Of a stretch of 64,000 nucleotides of DNA, positions 49,974 through 59,512 are shown piece after piece (the first letter of the stretch is position 1; each line of letters starts with the position of its first letter). The notes beneath the pieces were generated by a model. The model saw nothing but the letters and a program-made list of their open reading frames with translations. It was not told the DNA's origin and searched no databases. The translations under genes and the position numbers were made by a program. The stretch is from Carposina sasakii (Eukaryota > Arthropoda > Insecta > Lepidoptera > Carposinidae): NCBI GenBank assembly GCA_014607495.2, contig CP053169.1:1-64000 (forward strand), read 5' to 3'.

Positions 49974-50267
49974 CTAGTGGACGCCCGCGACTCCGTCCGC
50001 GTGGACTACAGAAAAAACAAAATGTCGAAACTATCCGGGATAAAAAGTAGCCTATATGTTAAGTGGGACCTATCACAATATATTCGTGAAAACTGCATCG
50101 AAATCGGTTTAGCCGTTTCTGAGATTAGCGTACACAAACGCACAAACAGACAAAAATTTCAAAAATCATTGTTTTGGGTACATTGATAAAGGTCTCCTAT
50201 AATATTTTTTCTCATATATCTTCCATGTACAGACTGCGACCCGTTACATTATTATTATATGTATAGA
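49974..50267 (-). mobile_element. Helitron-like element (CTAG family) inserted in a SINE tail
   Basis: The minus strand runs from TCTATACATATAATAATAAT to GGGCGTCCACTAG. Its plus-strand flanks are ATTAATAA on the left and TTTTATA on the right, which join to ATTAATAATTTTATA, the exact SINE-A tail of other copies. So it inserted precisely between A and T without a target-site duplication, the mode known for Helitrons. About 294 bp, no coding capacity. Confidence 0.8.
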
Positions 50268-50418
50268 TTTTATATAAAAAGTATTTATTTAATGCTAAAG
50301 GGCTTTTTGGAGACAAAAATGTATTATATACTCGTAGTATCTATGGTTTATTTTTCCACTACACGGCATCTCGTCGTGTCGTTGTCGTGTCTAGTGAAAA
50401 AACACCTAAATAATGCTG

Positions 50419-50477
50419 TAAGGATCTTCTTTATGATCCTGCAGTTCTGGCATCCCCCTTTTGAGAACACTACCATA
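50419..50477 (-). repeat. Family X fragment, host of a Helitron
   Basis: AAGGATCTTCTTTATGATCC, TGCAGTTCTGGCATCCCCC and GAGAACACTACCATA match the minus-strand 5' end of family X. The next Helitron interrupts it; the sequence after that element (TGTACTTATATATATG) is compatible with its continuation. Confidence 0.6.
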
Positions 50478-50781
50478 TCTAATATATAAAATTCTCGTGT
50501 CACGGTGTTAGAAGTTAAACTCCTCCGAAACGGCTCGACCGATTTTCGTAAATCTTAGCACGCATATCGGTTAGGGTGGAGAATCGGACAACATCTATTT
50601 TTCATCCCTCTAAATGTTAAGGGTGGTCCACCCCTTAATTTAAAAAAAAAAAAATTTGACAAAATTTTTCGTTTTTATTTTTTTATGATACAGCATACAA
50701 AAATATATACAACCATGAATTTTTACCCCTCTAGGATCAACCCCTTTTACATGGCAAAACAACGTTTGCCGGGTCAGCTAG
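50478..50781 (+). mobile_element. Non-autonomous Helitron, copy 2
   Basis: Starts TCTAATATATAAAATTCTCG after an A and ends GGGTCAGCTAG before a T. The hairpin GGCAAA-AACAAC-like loop-TTTGCC lies 7 nt upstream of CTAG. It matches copy 1 (15149-15444) along its length, including CGCATATCGGTTAGGGTGG. About 304 bp, no open frame. Confidence 0.78.
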
Positions 50782-51275
50782 TGTACTTATATATATGTAT
50801 GTTGATATATTTATAATTTAAAAATCAGATCTATGATCTCGAAAAGTTTACCTCTCGCTGTATATAGAATTTAGTATCAAATATCGAGCAAGAGATTATA
50901 AGCGAAGTAGTTTCACTAGGGTAAGCCTTAAACAAACAAGCCTTGCCCATCCATCACTCCCAGACAGCCTCTACCATTGATACATTACGCAAACATCCCT
51001 ACTTACCGAGGGATCGAAGTCCCCACCTTAGCTTAAATATTATATTATATACCCGTAAGCGAGCTTTAACTAAAGATATCATCTCACCTATTTTATTTTT
51101 GGGGTCGACGCAATACGGCTTCTTACAAAAATTATAATATACCTAGGTTGGGAAATTAGCGTCCCGCCTTAGCAAAATATTGTTTTCTGAAGAAACCAAA
51201 TAATATAGATAGGTAAGATAATGTTGATTTAATGCGTCGATTTTCAGAAAATTAATACACCATATTCAAGTTCTC
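50782..51275. other. Non-coding DNA, no gene seen
   Basis: A 64-residue frame at 50943-51137 has no recognisable domain. The last 12 bases (51264-51275) are the left target-site duplication of the next element. Confidence 0.45.
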
Positions 51276-52707
51276 ATTCATTCAAGGAATTACTTCAGAG
51301 CTTCTAAGAGCGGGTGGAACTCCGGTACTGAAGGTCCTCCAAAGGCTCTTCAATTCCGTCCTGCTCGAAGGCATGGAATAGAAGTGTGGTGGTGCTGTTC
51401 TTTAAAAAAGGCGATAAAGCCTTGCTGAAGAACTATAGACCCATCTCGCTTCTGAGCCATGTCTACAAGTTGTTTTCAAGGGTAATCACGAATCGTCTTG
51501 CTCGCAGGTTTGATGACTTCCAGCCTCCCGTACAAGCCGGTTTCCGAAAAGGGTTTAGTACCTTAGATCATATCCACACGCTACGGCATATTATACAAAA
51601 ACGGAAGAGTATAATCGGCCACTATGCCTAGCATTCGTGGACTATGAGAAAGCCTTTGATTCGATCGAGACATGGGCAGTGCTGCGGTCTCTCCAGCGGT
51701 GCCATATTGACCATCGATATATCGAAGTGCTGAAGTGTTTATACAGCAATGCCACCATGTCGATACGAGTACAGGAGCGGAGCACTGAGCCGATTTCTTT
51801 GCAGAGGGGAGTGAGACAAGGAGATGTTATTTCTCCGAAGCTCTTCACCAATGCAGTGGAAGACGCCTTTAAGCTTCTCGAATGGAAAGGACTCGGCATC
51901 AATATCAATGGCGAATACATCACTCACCTTCGGTTCGCAGACGACATCGTGGTCATGGCAGAATCGCTGAAGGATCTAAGCACAATGCTCGATGGCCTCA
52001 ATCGAGTCTCCCAACAAGTGGGCCTGAAGATGAACACGGACAAGACGAAGATCATGTCGAACGTCCATGTGCCGCCCACTCCTGTACTGGTTGGGAGCTC
52101 GATGCTTGAAGTTGTTGACGAGTATGTTTACCTGGGACAGACGGTCAAACTAGGTAAGTCCAACTTTGAGAAGGAGGTAACTCGGCGAATCCAACTCGGC
52201 TGGGCAGCGTTCGGGAAACTTTGAAGCTTATTTGTGTCCAAGATACCCCAGTCCTTAAAGACGAAGGTATTCAACCAGTGCGTGCTGCCGGTGATGACCT
52301 ACGGTGCCGAGACATGGTCTCTAACTATGTGCCTCATAAAAAAGCTCAGGATCGCACAGCGAGCGATGGAGAGAGCTATGCTTGGGATCGTTCTGCGTGA
52401 TCGAATCAGAAATGAGGAGATCCGCAGACGTACAAAGATCACCGACATAGCTGAACGGTCCAGCAAGCTGAAGTGGCAATGGGCAGGGCACATAGCTCGA
52501 AGAACTGATGGCCGATGGAGTCGGAAAGTTCTAGAGTGGATACCACGTATCGGCAAGCGCAGCGTGGGAAGGCCACCCGCGAGGTGGACGGATGACCTGG
52601 CCAAGGTTGCGGGCGTCGGCTGCTTCCGACCGGTCGGAGTGGAGGTTGTTGGGGGAGGCCTATGTCCAACAGTGGACTTCTCAGGGCTGTAAATGATGAT
52701 GATGATG
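51276..52707 (+). mobile_element. RTE retrotransposon, copy 2, 5'-truncated
   Basis: Bounded by a perfect 12-bp target-site duplication ATTCAAGTTCTC (51264-51275 and 52708-52719). The RTE homology begins near 51287 (GGAATTAC) after about 10 bases of filler, so reverse transcription stopped within the RT region. It ends in (ATG)n. It is near-identical to the 3' half of copy 1. Truncation with a TSD is the usual outcome of target-primed reverse transcription. Confidence 0.9.
51289..52692 (+). pseudogene. RTE reverse transcriptase, truncated and disabled
   Basis: It contains RT blocks from the start of the fingers (YRPISLLSHVYKLFSR) through DYEKAFDSI, RQGDVISPKLF and the catalytic FADD, and the C-terminal domain. 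Compared with copy 1 it has a 14-bp deletion near 51371, one base fewer in the A run near 51598, a stop codon (TGA) at 52222-52224, and an 11-bp deletion near 52618. The endonuclease is absent. It keeps the T that copy 1 lacks at FADD-downstream position 52127, so each copy is intact where the other is broken in that stretch. Confidence 0.88.
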
Positions 52708-52754
52708 ATTCAAGTTCTCTTAAGCGTCCTTTACATCGTGGCAAAGGCCCGACG

Positions 52755-52830
52755 GCTCTAGGATCTTTTACCGCGTAAGAGCTGCAGTTCTGGTTACCCC
52801 ATTAGTGGGACCGCAGAAGTACGTTGTTGC
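52755..52830 (-). repeat. Family X fragment
   Basis: CTCTAGGATCTTTTACCGCG, GCTGCAGTTCTGGTTACCCC and ATTAGTGGGACCGCAG match the minus-strand 5' end. It lies just left of the DIRS element. Confidence 0.5.
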
Positions 52831-52840
52831 TGTATATGTA

Positions 52841-53079
52841 TATAATTTATGGTTAATTGAACTTACTTAAGTGAACTTCAACCAAAATTATACGAGTTGC
52901 TGCATCCGTAGAGATTTAATAAACTATGTAGTCCGTTTTCTGTGGTACTGCATCATCACACGATATTTAGATTAAAAAGAAAAAATAAAGCCTTTTTATT
53001 GGCTGGACTGTTGCGGCTGATCGCCGCTAGGGGTTGGCCAGGCTCTAGTAGCACCGCTCGCTTGGCAACCATTCGTTTT
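52841..53079 (-). repeat. DIRS right inverted terminal repeat with terminal extension
   Basis: 52911-53079 is the exact reverse complement of 57716-57884 (169 bp). The outer part 52841-52919 is specific to the right end and is an exact reverse complement of 53157-53235 (79 bp) in the internal complementary region. The two matches overlap in GAGATTTAA. Confidence 0.93.
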
Positions 53080-53156
53080 AGAGAGTCTGATATTTATCAT
53101 TCTGCGGATTAAAGAGGGTGAACTACAATGATACTCGTAGTGGGTGGGACGGGAAC

Positions 53157-53275
53157 TTAAATCTCTACGGATGCAGCAACTCGTATAATTTTGGTTGAAG
53201 TTCACTTAAGTAAGTTCAATTAACCATAAATTATACTTCGTTGCTGCATCCTATGAGATTTAATAAACTATGTAG
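53157..53275 (-). repeat. DIRS internal complementary region (ICR)
   Basis: 119 bp made of two parts overlapping by 6 bp. 53157-53235 is the complement of the right end (52841-52919, 79 bp, exact). 53230-53275 is the complement of the left end (57864-57909, 46 bp, exact). In DIRS elements such a region is thought to bridge both ends of a linear cDNA so that it can be closed into a circle. The overlap ATTATA is the complement of the TATAAT core. Confidence 0.93.
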
Positions 53276-53396
53276 ATGTTTAGCGCAAATTATGCAGAAT
53301 GATAAATTCGTAAATAAATTATCATTTGAGTAATCAAAAGTATTTATTTTCGCCCTGAAGTATTGAAATAAAGTAACGGTTACAATATCTTTACAC

Positions 53397-54440
53397 TTAT
53401 GTATTGCTAAATTTACAATTATTAATTTGGTCACGCGAGTTTGTATTAAAAACTGCCTCAGCGAAAGATTTATCTTGGTCAAGGTCTGGCAATGGTAAGT
53501 TATAAAACTTAGCAAAGCAGAGAGAAGAGCCCGCCCAGCCAGCAGAACGCTTGATGACGTCGACAGAGATACCCGCTCGGCGTGCCGCTGACGTCGACGC
53601 GTGTCGCGTACTGTGGGCTGAGAACACATTGACATCGATACCGCTATCTCTGAGGACGCCCTTTATCCAGCGACTTATAGACTGAGAGCTGGCATTGTGG
53701 AAGGGTTTTTTGGTAGTTAAAATAAGCCTATCTGTGGCTGGCTCTTTTCGCAAATCTTTTGTCATATCTATATAAACAGATAAAGCTCTCGCTGGACAAA
53801 TACAGGGTTTTTCTTGAAAAAACGGAATTATTAATCTTGGATTATTTTTATTAGGTGCCGATGTTTTAATGATCTCATCTATACTTATATCTATGCTTGT
53901 TTCGTTAATAGTTATATTACACAATTTAATCAACGATAACGTCTGCACGCGTTGTCCCGTGGATAACGCAAGCAGAGTCACCAATTTTTTAGTAATGAGC
54001 TCTAACGTTAACGATTCATTAGGAAATTGATTAGAAATATATGATAATACAATGTTAGGATCCCAACAATTTTGATATTTAGGAAAACTAGGCCTAGTTT
54101 TAAAAACACCCTTTAAGAATCGCGTAATATACTCATTACTACAATTTTCTTTTCCTAGTATAAGAGATAAAGCTGATCTCATGCCATTTAATGAGCTATA
54201 ACTAGCTCCCTTTTTAAATTGGTGTGACAAAAAGGTAAGTAAAGTTGGGATAGATACCTTGAAAAAATTAAAGTTATTAATCTTACAAAATGCAAACCAT
54301 AATTTATAAGTCGAGTTATACTGTTGTAAAGTATTTTTAGCTAAAGATTGAATCATAACATCTATTGTATCTGCGTCTAATAATTGTCTTGCGAACGCTT
54401 CCCGGATAACCTCGCACACGCCAGGGTAAGGCTTGGCCAT
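53397..54440 (-). CDS. DIRS tyrosine recombinase
   Basis: A 347-residue intact frame starting at ATG in a good context (ATGGCC). It would insert the circular DNA form by strand exchange, with a covalent tyrosine link, in the nucleus. The N-terminal half (about residues 35-150) is an all-helical core-binding-type domain. The catalytic part shows the first Arg in STGQRVQTLS (R164), the HSTRH box (H276, R279), a Trp in the usual His/Trp position (GWAG, W302), and the nucleophile candidate Y313 in FAKFYNLPL. The start overlaps the pol frame by about 64 nt, a common DIRS arrangement. All key residues are present, so this enzyme could be functional. Confidence 0.9.
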   Translation of the reverse strand: MAKPYPGVCEVIREAFARQLLDADTIDVMIQSLAKNTLQQYNSTYKLWFAFCKINNFNFFKVSIPTLLTFLSHQFKKGASYSSLNGMRSALSLILGKENCSNEYITRFLKGVFKTRPSFPKYQNCWDPNIVLSYISNQFPNESLTLELITKKLVTLLALSTGQRVQTLSLIKLCNITINETSIDISIDEIIKTSAPNKNNPRLIIPFFQEKPCICPARALSVYIDMTKDLRKEPATDRLILTTKKPFHNASSQSISRWIKGVLRDSGIDVNVFSAHSTRHASTSAARRAGISVDVIKRSAGWAGSSLCFAKFYNLPLPDLDQDKSFAEAVFNTNSRDQINNCKFSNT

Positions 54441-56288
54441 AAAGGGTGAGGGGTCCTGGAAGGAGAAAGTAACATATTCCTATCAGGTCCAAAATATAAT
54501 ACCTTAGATGTCGTCAGTGACAGGAGAGTGGGAACCATGGTTGACTTGGCCAGAACGGTACGAGCAATAAACCGGAAGCTTCATCATTGATGATTTTTCT
54601 AATGCACTTCAATATAACAGAGAATGGAGGAAAAGCATAAAAGAAAAAGTTTTTCCAATTAAGAGTAAATGCATCAATTTCGAAAGCTTCCGGGTCTCGT
54701 TTCCAAGATACAAATTTCGAACATTTTTTGTTAATTCTGGACGCAAACATGTCAATATCAGGTCGGCCAAATTCAGATACCAGTTCATGAAAACAGGATT
54801 CATGCAACTCCCATTCCGTGTCAATATTTGAGGATCTTGAAGCCTGATCGGCTTCGACATTATCCCTAGATTTGATGTATGACGCAAAGATAAACAGTTT
54901 TCTTTCTTCACACCACTGCCATATTTGGCGAGTTATGTCATTTAGATGTGGGAATTGCACTCCACCCATTCGATTGATGTAAGAAATGGCCGTGGTGTTG
55001 TCAATTCGCAAGAGGATTTCTACATTATACAAATCTTTACAAAAACATTTCAAACCAATAAAAGCGGCTAGCAATTCTAAATAGTTAATGTGTTTTTCTT
55101 TTTCCCCATATGACCAAAATCCATTAACAGTTTGACCGTTACAAAAAATTCCCCATCCAGAAAGTGAAGCATCTGAAAATATCTCGTACCGAAAATAACC
55201 CATGCGAATAGGATTATCAACATAATTAATAATTTTTTCCCACCATAAAAATCGTGCAACAACTCAGAGCGTATTTCCATTCTGGCATCATAATTTTGAT
55301 ACTTTAACAAACCTAAGTATTTTTCCCTCTCAAAGCGTTTAGTATATAACCAGCCGTAAGATACAGCTGGACAGGCTGCCGTCAAATTACCTAAAAACTT
55401 CGCGAATTCTCGAATTTTTATTGACCTTTTACATGACATATCCCGGACCAACTCATAAATTTTTTCACGTTTTTCTGTAGGTAATTCTAAAGTCATATTT
55501 TCTGAGTTAAGTAGAATACCTAAAAACTTGCACTTTTTAGCAGGCTCTAAACAACTTTTTTCATAGTTAACAATAAATCCTAATAGTACTAAAATATTTA
55601 TAACCTCTTTTATCGTATTAATACATGGGTTATAGTAATCAGCTATGCACCAGATGTCATCCAAATAACTAACTATTCTATGATGTGAATTACGTAAATA
55701 AGTAAGAACAGGCTTCAACAACTTCGTAAAAACAAAGGGAGCAGAACACAATCCGAATGGTAAACATGTAAATTCATATAGCTCGTTCTCAAAACGAAAA
55801 CGTAGGTATTTTCTATGAGACGTATGAATGGGAACAACAAAGTAGGCATCTTGTAGGTCAATGGTCGCCATGTACGAATCATTAAATAATAATTTAGTCG
55901 CAGTGCGGATATCTTCCATTTTAAAATGATGTTGTTGGATAAATTTATTAAGCTTTTTCAAATTAAGAATAAATCTATAAGAACCATTGCTTTTCGGTAT
56001 TAAAAATATAGGCGATATGAATTGACCTTCACATTGTGAACATAGCACAATTGCACCCATCTGTTTAAGTTTTCCGATGGAGTCTAACATTTGAGTTCTT
56101 GAATAAGGTGGGTTACTAGGTTCGGTGATTTGGACAGGAGTTTGGTTAAATTTAATCTTGTATCCCCGAACTATTTCCAAAACTTGGGGATCCGTTGTTA
56201 TGTGTAACCAATTAGAAATAAAATATTTAATACGGCCAGCAAAGGGTACCTTTTCTAGCGGCGGTAACTGCGATAGTCCTGCGTATGG
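54377..56288 (-). pseudogene. DIRS pol: reverse transcriptase, RNase H, methyltransferase-like domain
   Basis: Copies the element RNA into DNA. The RT part shows the DIRS lead-in AGRIKYFISNWLHITTDPQV, then YRFILNLKKLNKFI, MATIDLQDAYFVVPI, CLPFGLCSAPFVFTKLLKP and the catalytic YLDD (55656-55667). RNase H follows with EIFSDASLSGWGIF, ELLAAF, RIDNTTAISYIN and DNVEADQASR, giving the D-E-D-D residues. The last part, with RPDIDMFASRINKK, YAFPPFS and PFWPSQPWFP, is the methyltransferase-like region typical of DIRS. The frame is broken near 55240 (in a T run) and near 54530; each time the other frame continues cleanly. Repaired by eye the frame ends at 54377, inside the recombinase gene. There is no early ATG; the frame is open upstream into the end of gag, so its start (given approximately) is probably set by overlap or reinitiation. 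Confidence 0.88.
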
Positions 56289-57645
56289 CGCCGCGGGGGC
56301 GGCTGCGGCGGCGCGCGGCGACTGGTCGGCGCCGGCGGGGCTACAGGCCTCCTGGTTGGCCGCGGAGGCGGCTGTGGGTAAAAATGCGCTGTCGATGGGT
56401 ATTGCGCGCGCGCTGCGCTGGGCCCGCTCACACGGCGAGCCGGCGGTCGCGAGTTTCCCGACTGGCCTAAAGGTTTTCGGTTTGCTGCGATGGGTGGCTG
56501 CGGTGGGACTAGTTTTTTGATCTGAAGACTTGATTTTTCGATGGATTTAGATGTTCTAATATTATCGCCAAGATTTTCTCCGAAGAGAAATTGATCGCGT
56601 TTCACGTTCTGTATAATATTAATAAAACTATTATCCAACATAGGAATAATTAATCGTCTGCGGCCCATTGTCTCTTCATGATGAAGATCGAGTAATACTT
56701 GGTTTACTTCTGATATTCTTTTAATTATAACCATCTTATCGACCTCCTTATTGATTAAATCTGTTGTTAAATTAACTAAACCAGCGATGCCACATCCTAA
56801 TTGATTCTGCAACTTTTCGAGCCGTTTGTCCCGATTTTTAGCTGGATCGGTGAGTATTGAGGTCACTTCAGCATTTAATTTTGGTGCCTTGGCAAGTTGA
56901 AAATTTTCTGGTATTATCAATGTCTTAGTTAGCAAAGTCTCCTTCTGTTCTTTTGCTAAACCCTCAATCAGTATTTTCCCCAATCTTTCAGAGACTCCTT
57001 GCGGGATTTTCTTTCCGAAAGTTTCTTCAGATTTCTTCGCCTCACCGAGTACTTCCATAATTTCATCAGGGACCGTAACTTCCTCAATTTGATCCGTTAC
57101 AGTTTCGGAAATAATCACTGATTTTGTTTTATTCATGACTGAGTCATGAATGTGCTGCGAGACTTCGGTTGTATTTTCATTAGGAGGAGGGTATGTATGC
57201 TCATGTACATCGACAACTGGACATTCAAACTCGGGTATCTCATTCTCTTCACCGGCTACGTCAAGGTCGATTTCATCTTGATAATTATACGAAGAGGTGT
57301 GTAAGGAGTCCCAATCACGATCTATTTGGGCAATACAATAAAGCCAAATTAGCTTTGATAAGTTACTTTCTAGATGACATCACGTGTCATCCCTTAAGAA
57401 AGTTATTTATTATTTCCGGATGGCATCACGTGCCACCCCTGAGGAAATTATAATAATGCACTTATGTAAGTACACGTGAAACAGATATAAAGAATGTCAC
57501 GTTTCGTGAACAACCAAATAAACCTACCTTCATTCTGTAGAAAAGTCGGCGACGGTGATCTTCTTCGTGAGGTTAATTCCTTTTGTAAACGTTTTATTTT
57601 TCTTTCGAGTTCATCATCTGTCTTTTCCTTGGTTCTTTTCCCCAT
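56255..57645 (-). CDS. DIRS gag, two exons
   Basis: Structural protein thought to bind the element RNA. Exon 1 is 57645-57528 (118 nt, ATG start; DELERKIKRLQKEL suggests a coiled coil). Exon 2 is 57321-56255 (1067 nt). Joined length is 1185 nt, exactly 395 codons, or 394 residues. The middle part is charged and helical; the last ~85 residues are rich in Pro, Arg and Ala (PQPPPRPTRRPVAPPAPT) and may bind nucleic acid. No CCHC zinc knuckle is visible, which is usual for DIRS. The frame is open throughout when the intron is removed. Without splicing, exon 1 hits a stop after about 65 codons and exon 2 would have to start at the internal ATG at 57136. Confidence 0.82.
57322..57527 (-). other. Probable spliceosomal intron in DIRS gag
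   Basis: 206 bp. Donor GAAG/GTAGGT at 57528/57527, acceptor TTGTATTGCCCAAATAG/AT at 57322/57321. Splicing is in phase 1 and joins the two open frames exactly, adding about 60 codons upstream of the internal ATG. The intron is AT-richer than the exons and holds stop codons in the frame. It contains a twice-repeated GGCATCACGTG-like motif near 57380-57440. Confidence 0.78.
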
Positions 57646-57715
57646 TTTTTACTACGAACTTAATTTTACAGTAGACTTATTTTTACGGAGCGCACGGGAA
57701 TGATGCGGCACACGG

Positions 57716-57909
57716 AAAACGAATGGTTGCCAAGCGAGCGGTGCTACTAGAGCCTGGCCAACCCCTAGCGGCGATCAGCCGCAACAGTCCAGCCAATAAA
57801 AAGGCTTTATTTTTTCTTTTTAATCTAAATATCGTGTGATGATGCAGTACCACAGAAAACGGACTACATAGTTTATTAAATCTCATAGGATGCAGCAACG
57901 AAGTATAAT
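57716..57909 (-). repeat. DIRS left inverted terminal repeat with terminal extension
   Basis: 57716-57884 is identical in reverse complement to 52911-53079. 57864-57909 pairs with the ICR (53230-53275). The outermost 25 bp (GGATGCAGCAACGAAG, then TATAAT) differ from the right end. The element promoter is expected in or just inside this repeat, before the gag ATG at 57645; I see no certain core element. Confidence 0.9.
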
Positions 57910-57949
57910 AATGAATTTAGTTCATGTACAGATTTTAATGTTGCAAAAT

Positions 57950-58190
57950 TGTCACTCAGCTCGTGCCTCGGAAAGCACGTAAAACCGTTGGTCCTGCGCC
58001 TGATCTCTCTCCGGCCGTGTCGGCTTTCCGTCCAATCAGACTATGAGAGTGAGGGAATAGAGAGTGCATCTGTGTTTGCGCACACACTTGTGCACTATAA
58101 TATCTCCTGCGTACCTGGACAATCTGCGTAGAGATTGGTCGCCTTGGCCAAAATACGGTCGGAGATCATCAGATCATCATCATCATATGT
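57950..58190 (+). repeat. LINE-type 3' end with (ATC)n tail
   Basis: GTAAAACCGTTGGTCCTGCG, ATCTCTCTCCGGCCGTGTCG and TTGTGCACTATAATATCTCC, ending in ATCATCATCATCAT. I recall this as a very common lepidopteran LINE 3' UTR. The coding part is absent. Open frames over it are not genes. Confidence 0.6.
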
Positions 58191-58671
58191 ATAGTTGTAT
58201 GTTATCAATGTATTTATATAATATAGCTAAGTACCCATGGCACAAAACGTTACGTGAGACTAAAATGGCATTTATTTTAAATACTTACTTACTCTCATTG
58301 TCTCATTATCTCTCTCAGACTCGTCTTTTCAGACATTAAATGTGTTGTATTTATTTATGCCCTGAGAACTCAAATATATTGATGGATAAATAACTGATGC
58401 AATAATTATTTTAATGTTTTGTGTAGAATTTAAGTTTTGTAATAGACTATCTAAGTAACGATTAAAAAGGTCACTGGTTCTTAAAGTTTTGACAAAAAAT
58501 ATCATCTTCAAAGTAGATAACGTAAACCGCTAATAAATCTCCCCCTCGCGAGAAATCTTTAAATTTACAAAAAGTTAATTACTTTTGATACCGCACAAGA
58601 ATAATGATTTATTTTCCTTTTTGTAAAACTTCGCTATAACTCGTATTATCACAAAATCCTTTAAGGCTCGA
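58191..58671. other. Non-coding DNA, no gene seen
   Basis: AT-rich. Nothing recognised. Confidence 0.5.
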
Positions 58672-58795
58672 GCACACCGGATGCGTATGCGTGCACGTAA
58701 GCGTAGACGTACACGTACCTCTGAGTTTAATGTATAGAACTATCACCGCTTGACGTCTATGCTTACGTCTACGCATACGCATCCGGTGTGCCTTT
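58672..58795. mobile_element. Foldback element rich in ACGT, short copy
   Basis: GGCTCGAGCACACCGGATGC at the left mirrors GCATCCGGTGTGCC at the right; the right end has lost TCGAGC. Inside are alternating GCGTA and ACGT motifs that pair across the centre. TTTA flanks both sides, compatible with a TTA or TTAA target. Confidence 0.65.
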
Positions 58796-59010
58796 AATCA
58801 AAAGCGGGTCAGATTATAATTAAATCAGTGATACTTGTTATCGAGAGTTCGGCATGTAAATATTTTTTTATTAATTTGTAGGTGGTAACTCATCTGCCCT
58901 TGTAATACATACATACATATATCCCATCATCCCCTAAAAAGGGTGGGCAGAAGAGTGCAAATTACACACCCACCTTTCAGCAGTTATATAATATGTATGT
59001 ATGTACTATT

Positions 59011-59122
59011 CCAAGGTCGCGGGCGTCACGGTTGGATGCGGGCTGCTTCCGACCGGTCGGAATGGAGGTTGTCGGGGGAGGCCTATGTTCAGCGGTGGAC
59101 TTCCCAGTGATGAGAATGATGA
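59011..59122 (+). repeat. RTE 3'-end fragment
   Basis: GGTTGGATGCGGGCTGCTTC, GACCGGTCGGAATGGAGG and GGGGGAGGCCTATG are close to RTE copies 1 and 2, with a short ATGATGATG tail. Only about 110 bp; the start is fused to a GTATGTATGTA run. Confidence 0.7.
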
Positions 59123-59512
59123 TGTACTATTTAGAAAACTTTGTCAAACTGTACTAATAATAACTTCAGCAAACCCTCGGTCGATAGGTCGCTTTAGATT
59201 CCTTTTAATATTAACCTGGAGCAGTATAAAAGTAAATACCTTTACATTCACTGTATTGTTTAGTTTATTTTCTATTTACTTGTATTTTATCAAACATCAA
59301 ATGAGCCAGTTTTCTTTGTGAAAACTTCAGACTTTGAGTAATCCCATTGTTTCGAAGAAAGGTGTCAAGATTTTTGTGTGATTTTAATAAAAATAGGGAT
59401 TTGTTTATCCTACTTTGTAATGTCAAAGGTAGATTGTAATCCTCGTCCGTACTTACTAGTACAATACGGCTTGTCATTTTGAACTGAGAAAATATTATAG
59501 AAATATTATAAA
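59123..59512. other. Non-coding DNA, no gene seen
   Basis: AT-rich. Nothing recognised. Confidence 0.5.

Larger units (their letters stand above)
52841..57909 (-). mobile_element. Complete DIRS-type tyrosine-recombinase retrotransposon
   Basis: About 5.06 kb. In minus-strand order it holds: left inverted terminal repeat, gag with intron, pol (RT, RNase H, methyltransferase-like), tyrosine recombinase, internal complementary region, and right inverted terminal repeat. This is the defining DIRS1 architecture; LTRs, integrase and protease are absent. The two 169-bp terminal repeats are identical by eye, so the insertion should be young. The 6-mer TATAAT stands at both ends (52841-52846 and 57904-57909) and once in the internal complementary region, as expected if a circle recombined into a TATAAT target without a conventional TSD. 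Gag and recombinase are open; pol has two frameshifts. Confidence 0.93.

Noticed and set aside
52841..53235. Short stand-alone MITE with perfect 79-bp inverted ends next to the DIRS element
   Set aside because: The arms are explained as the right end and the internal complementary region of the DIRS element itself, and the DNA between contains its 169-bp terminal repeat.
56285..56520. Plus-strand frames in the GC-rich island
   Set aside because: Antisense of the Gag tail; long frames on both strands are expected in GC-rich DNA with few stops.
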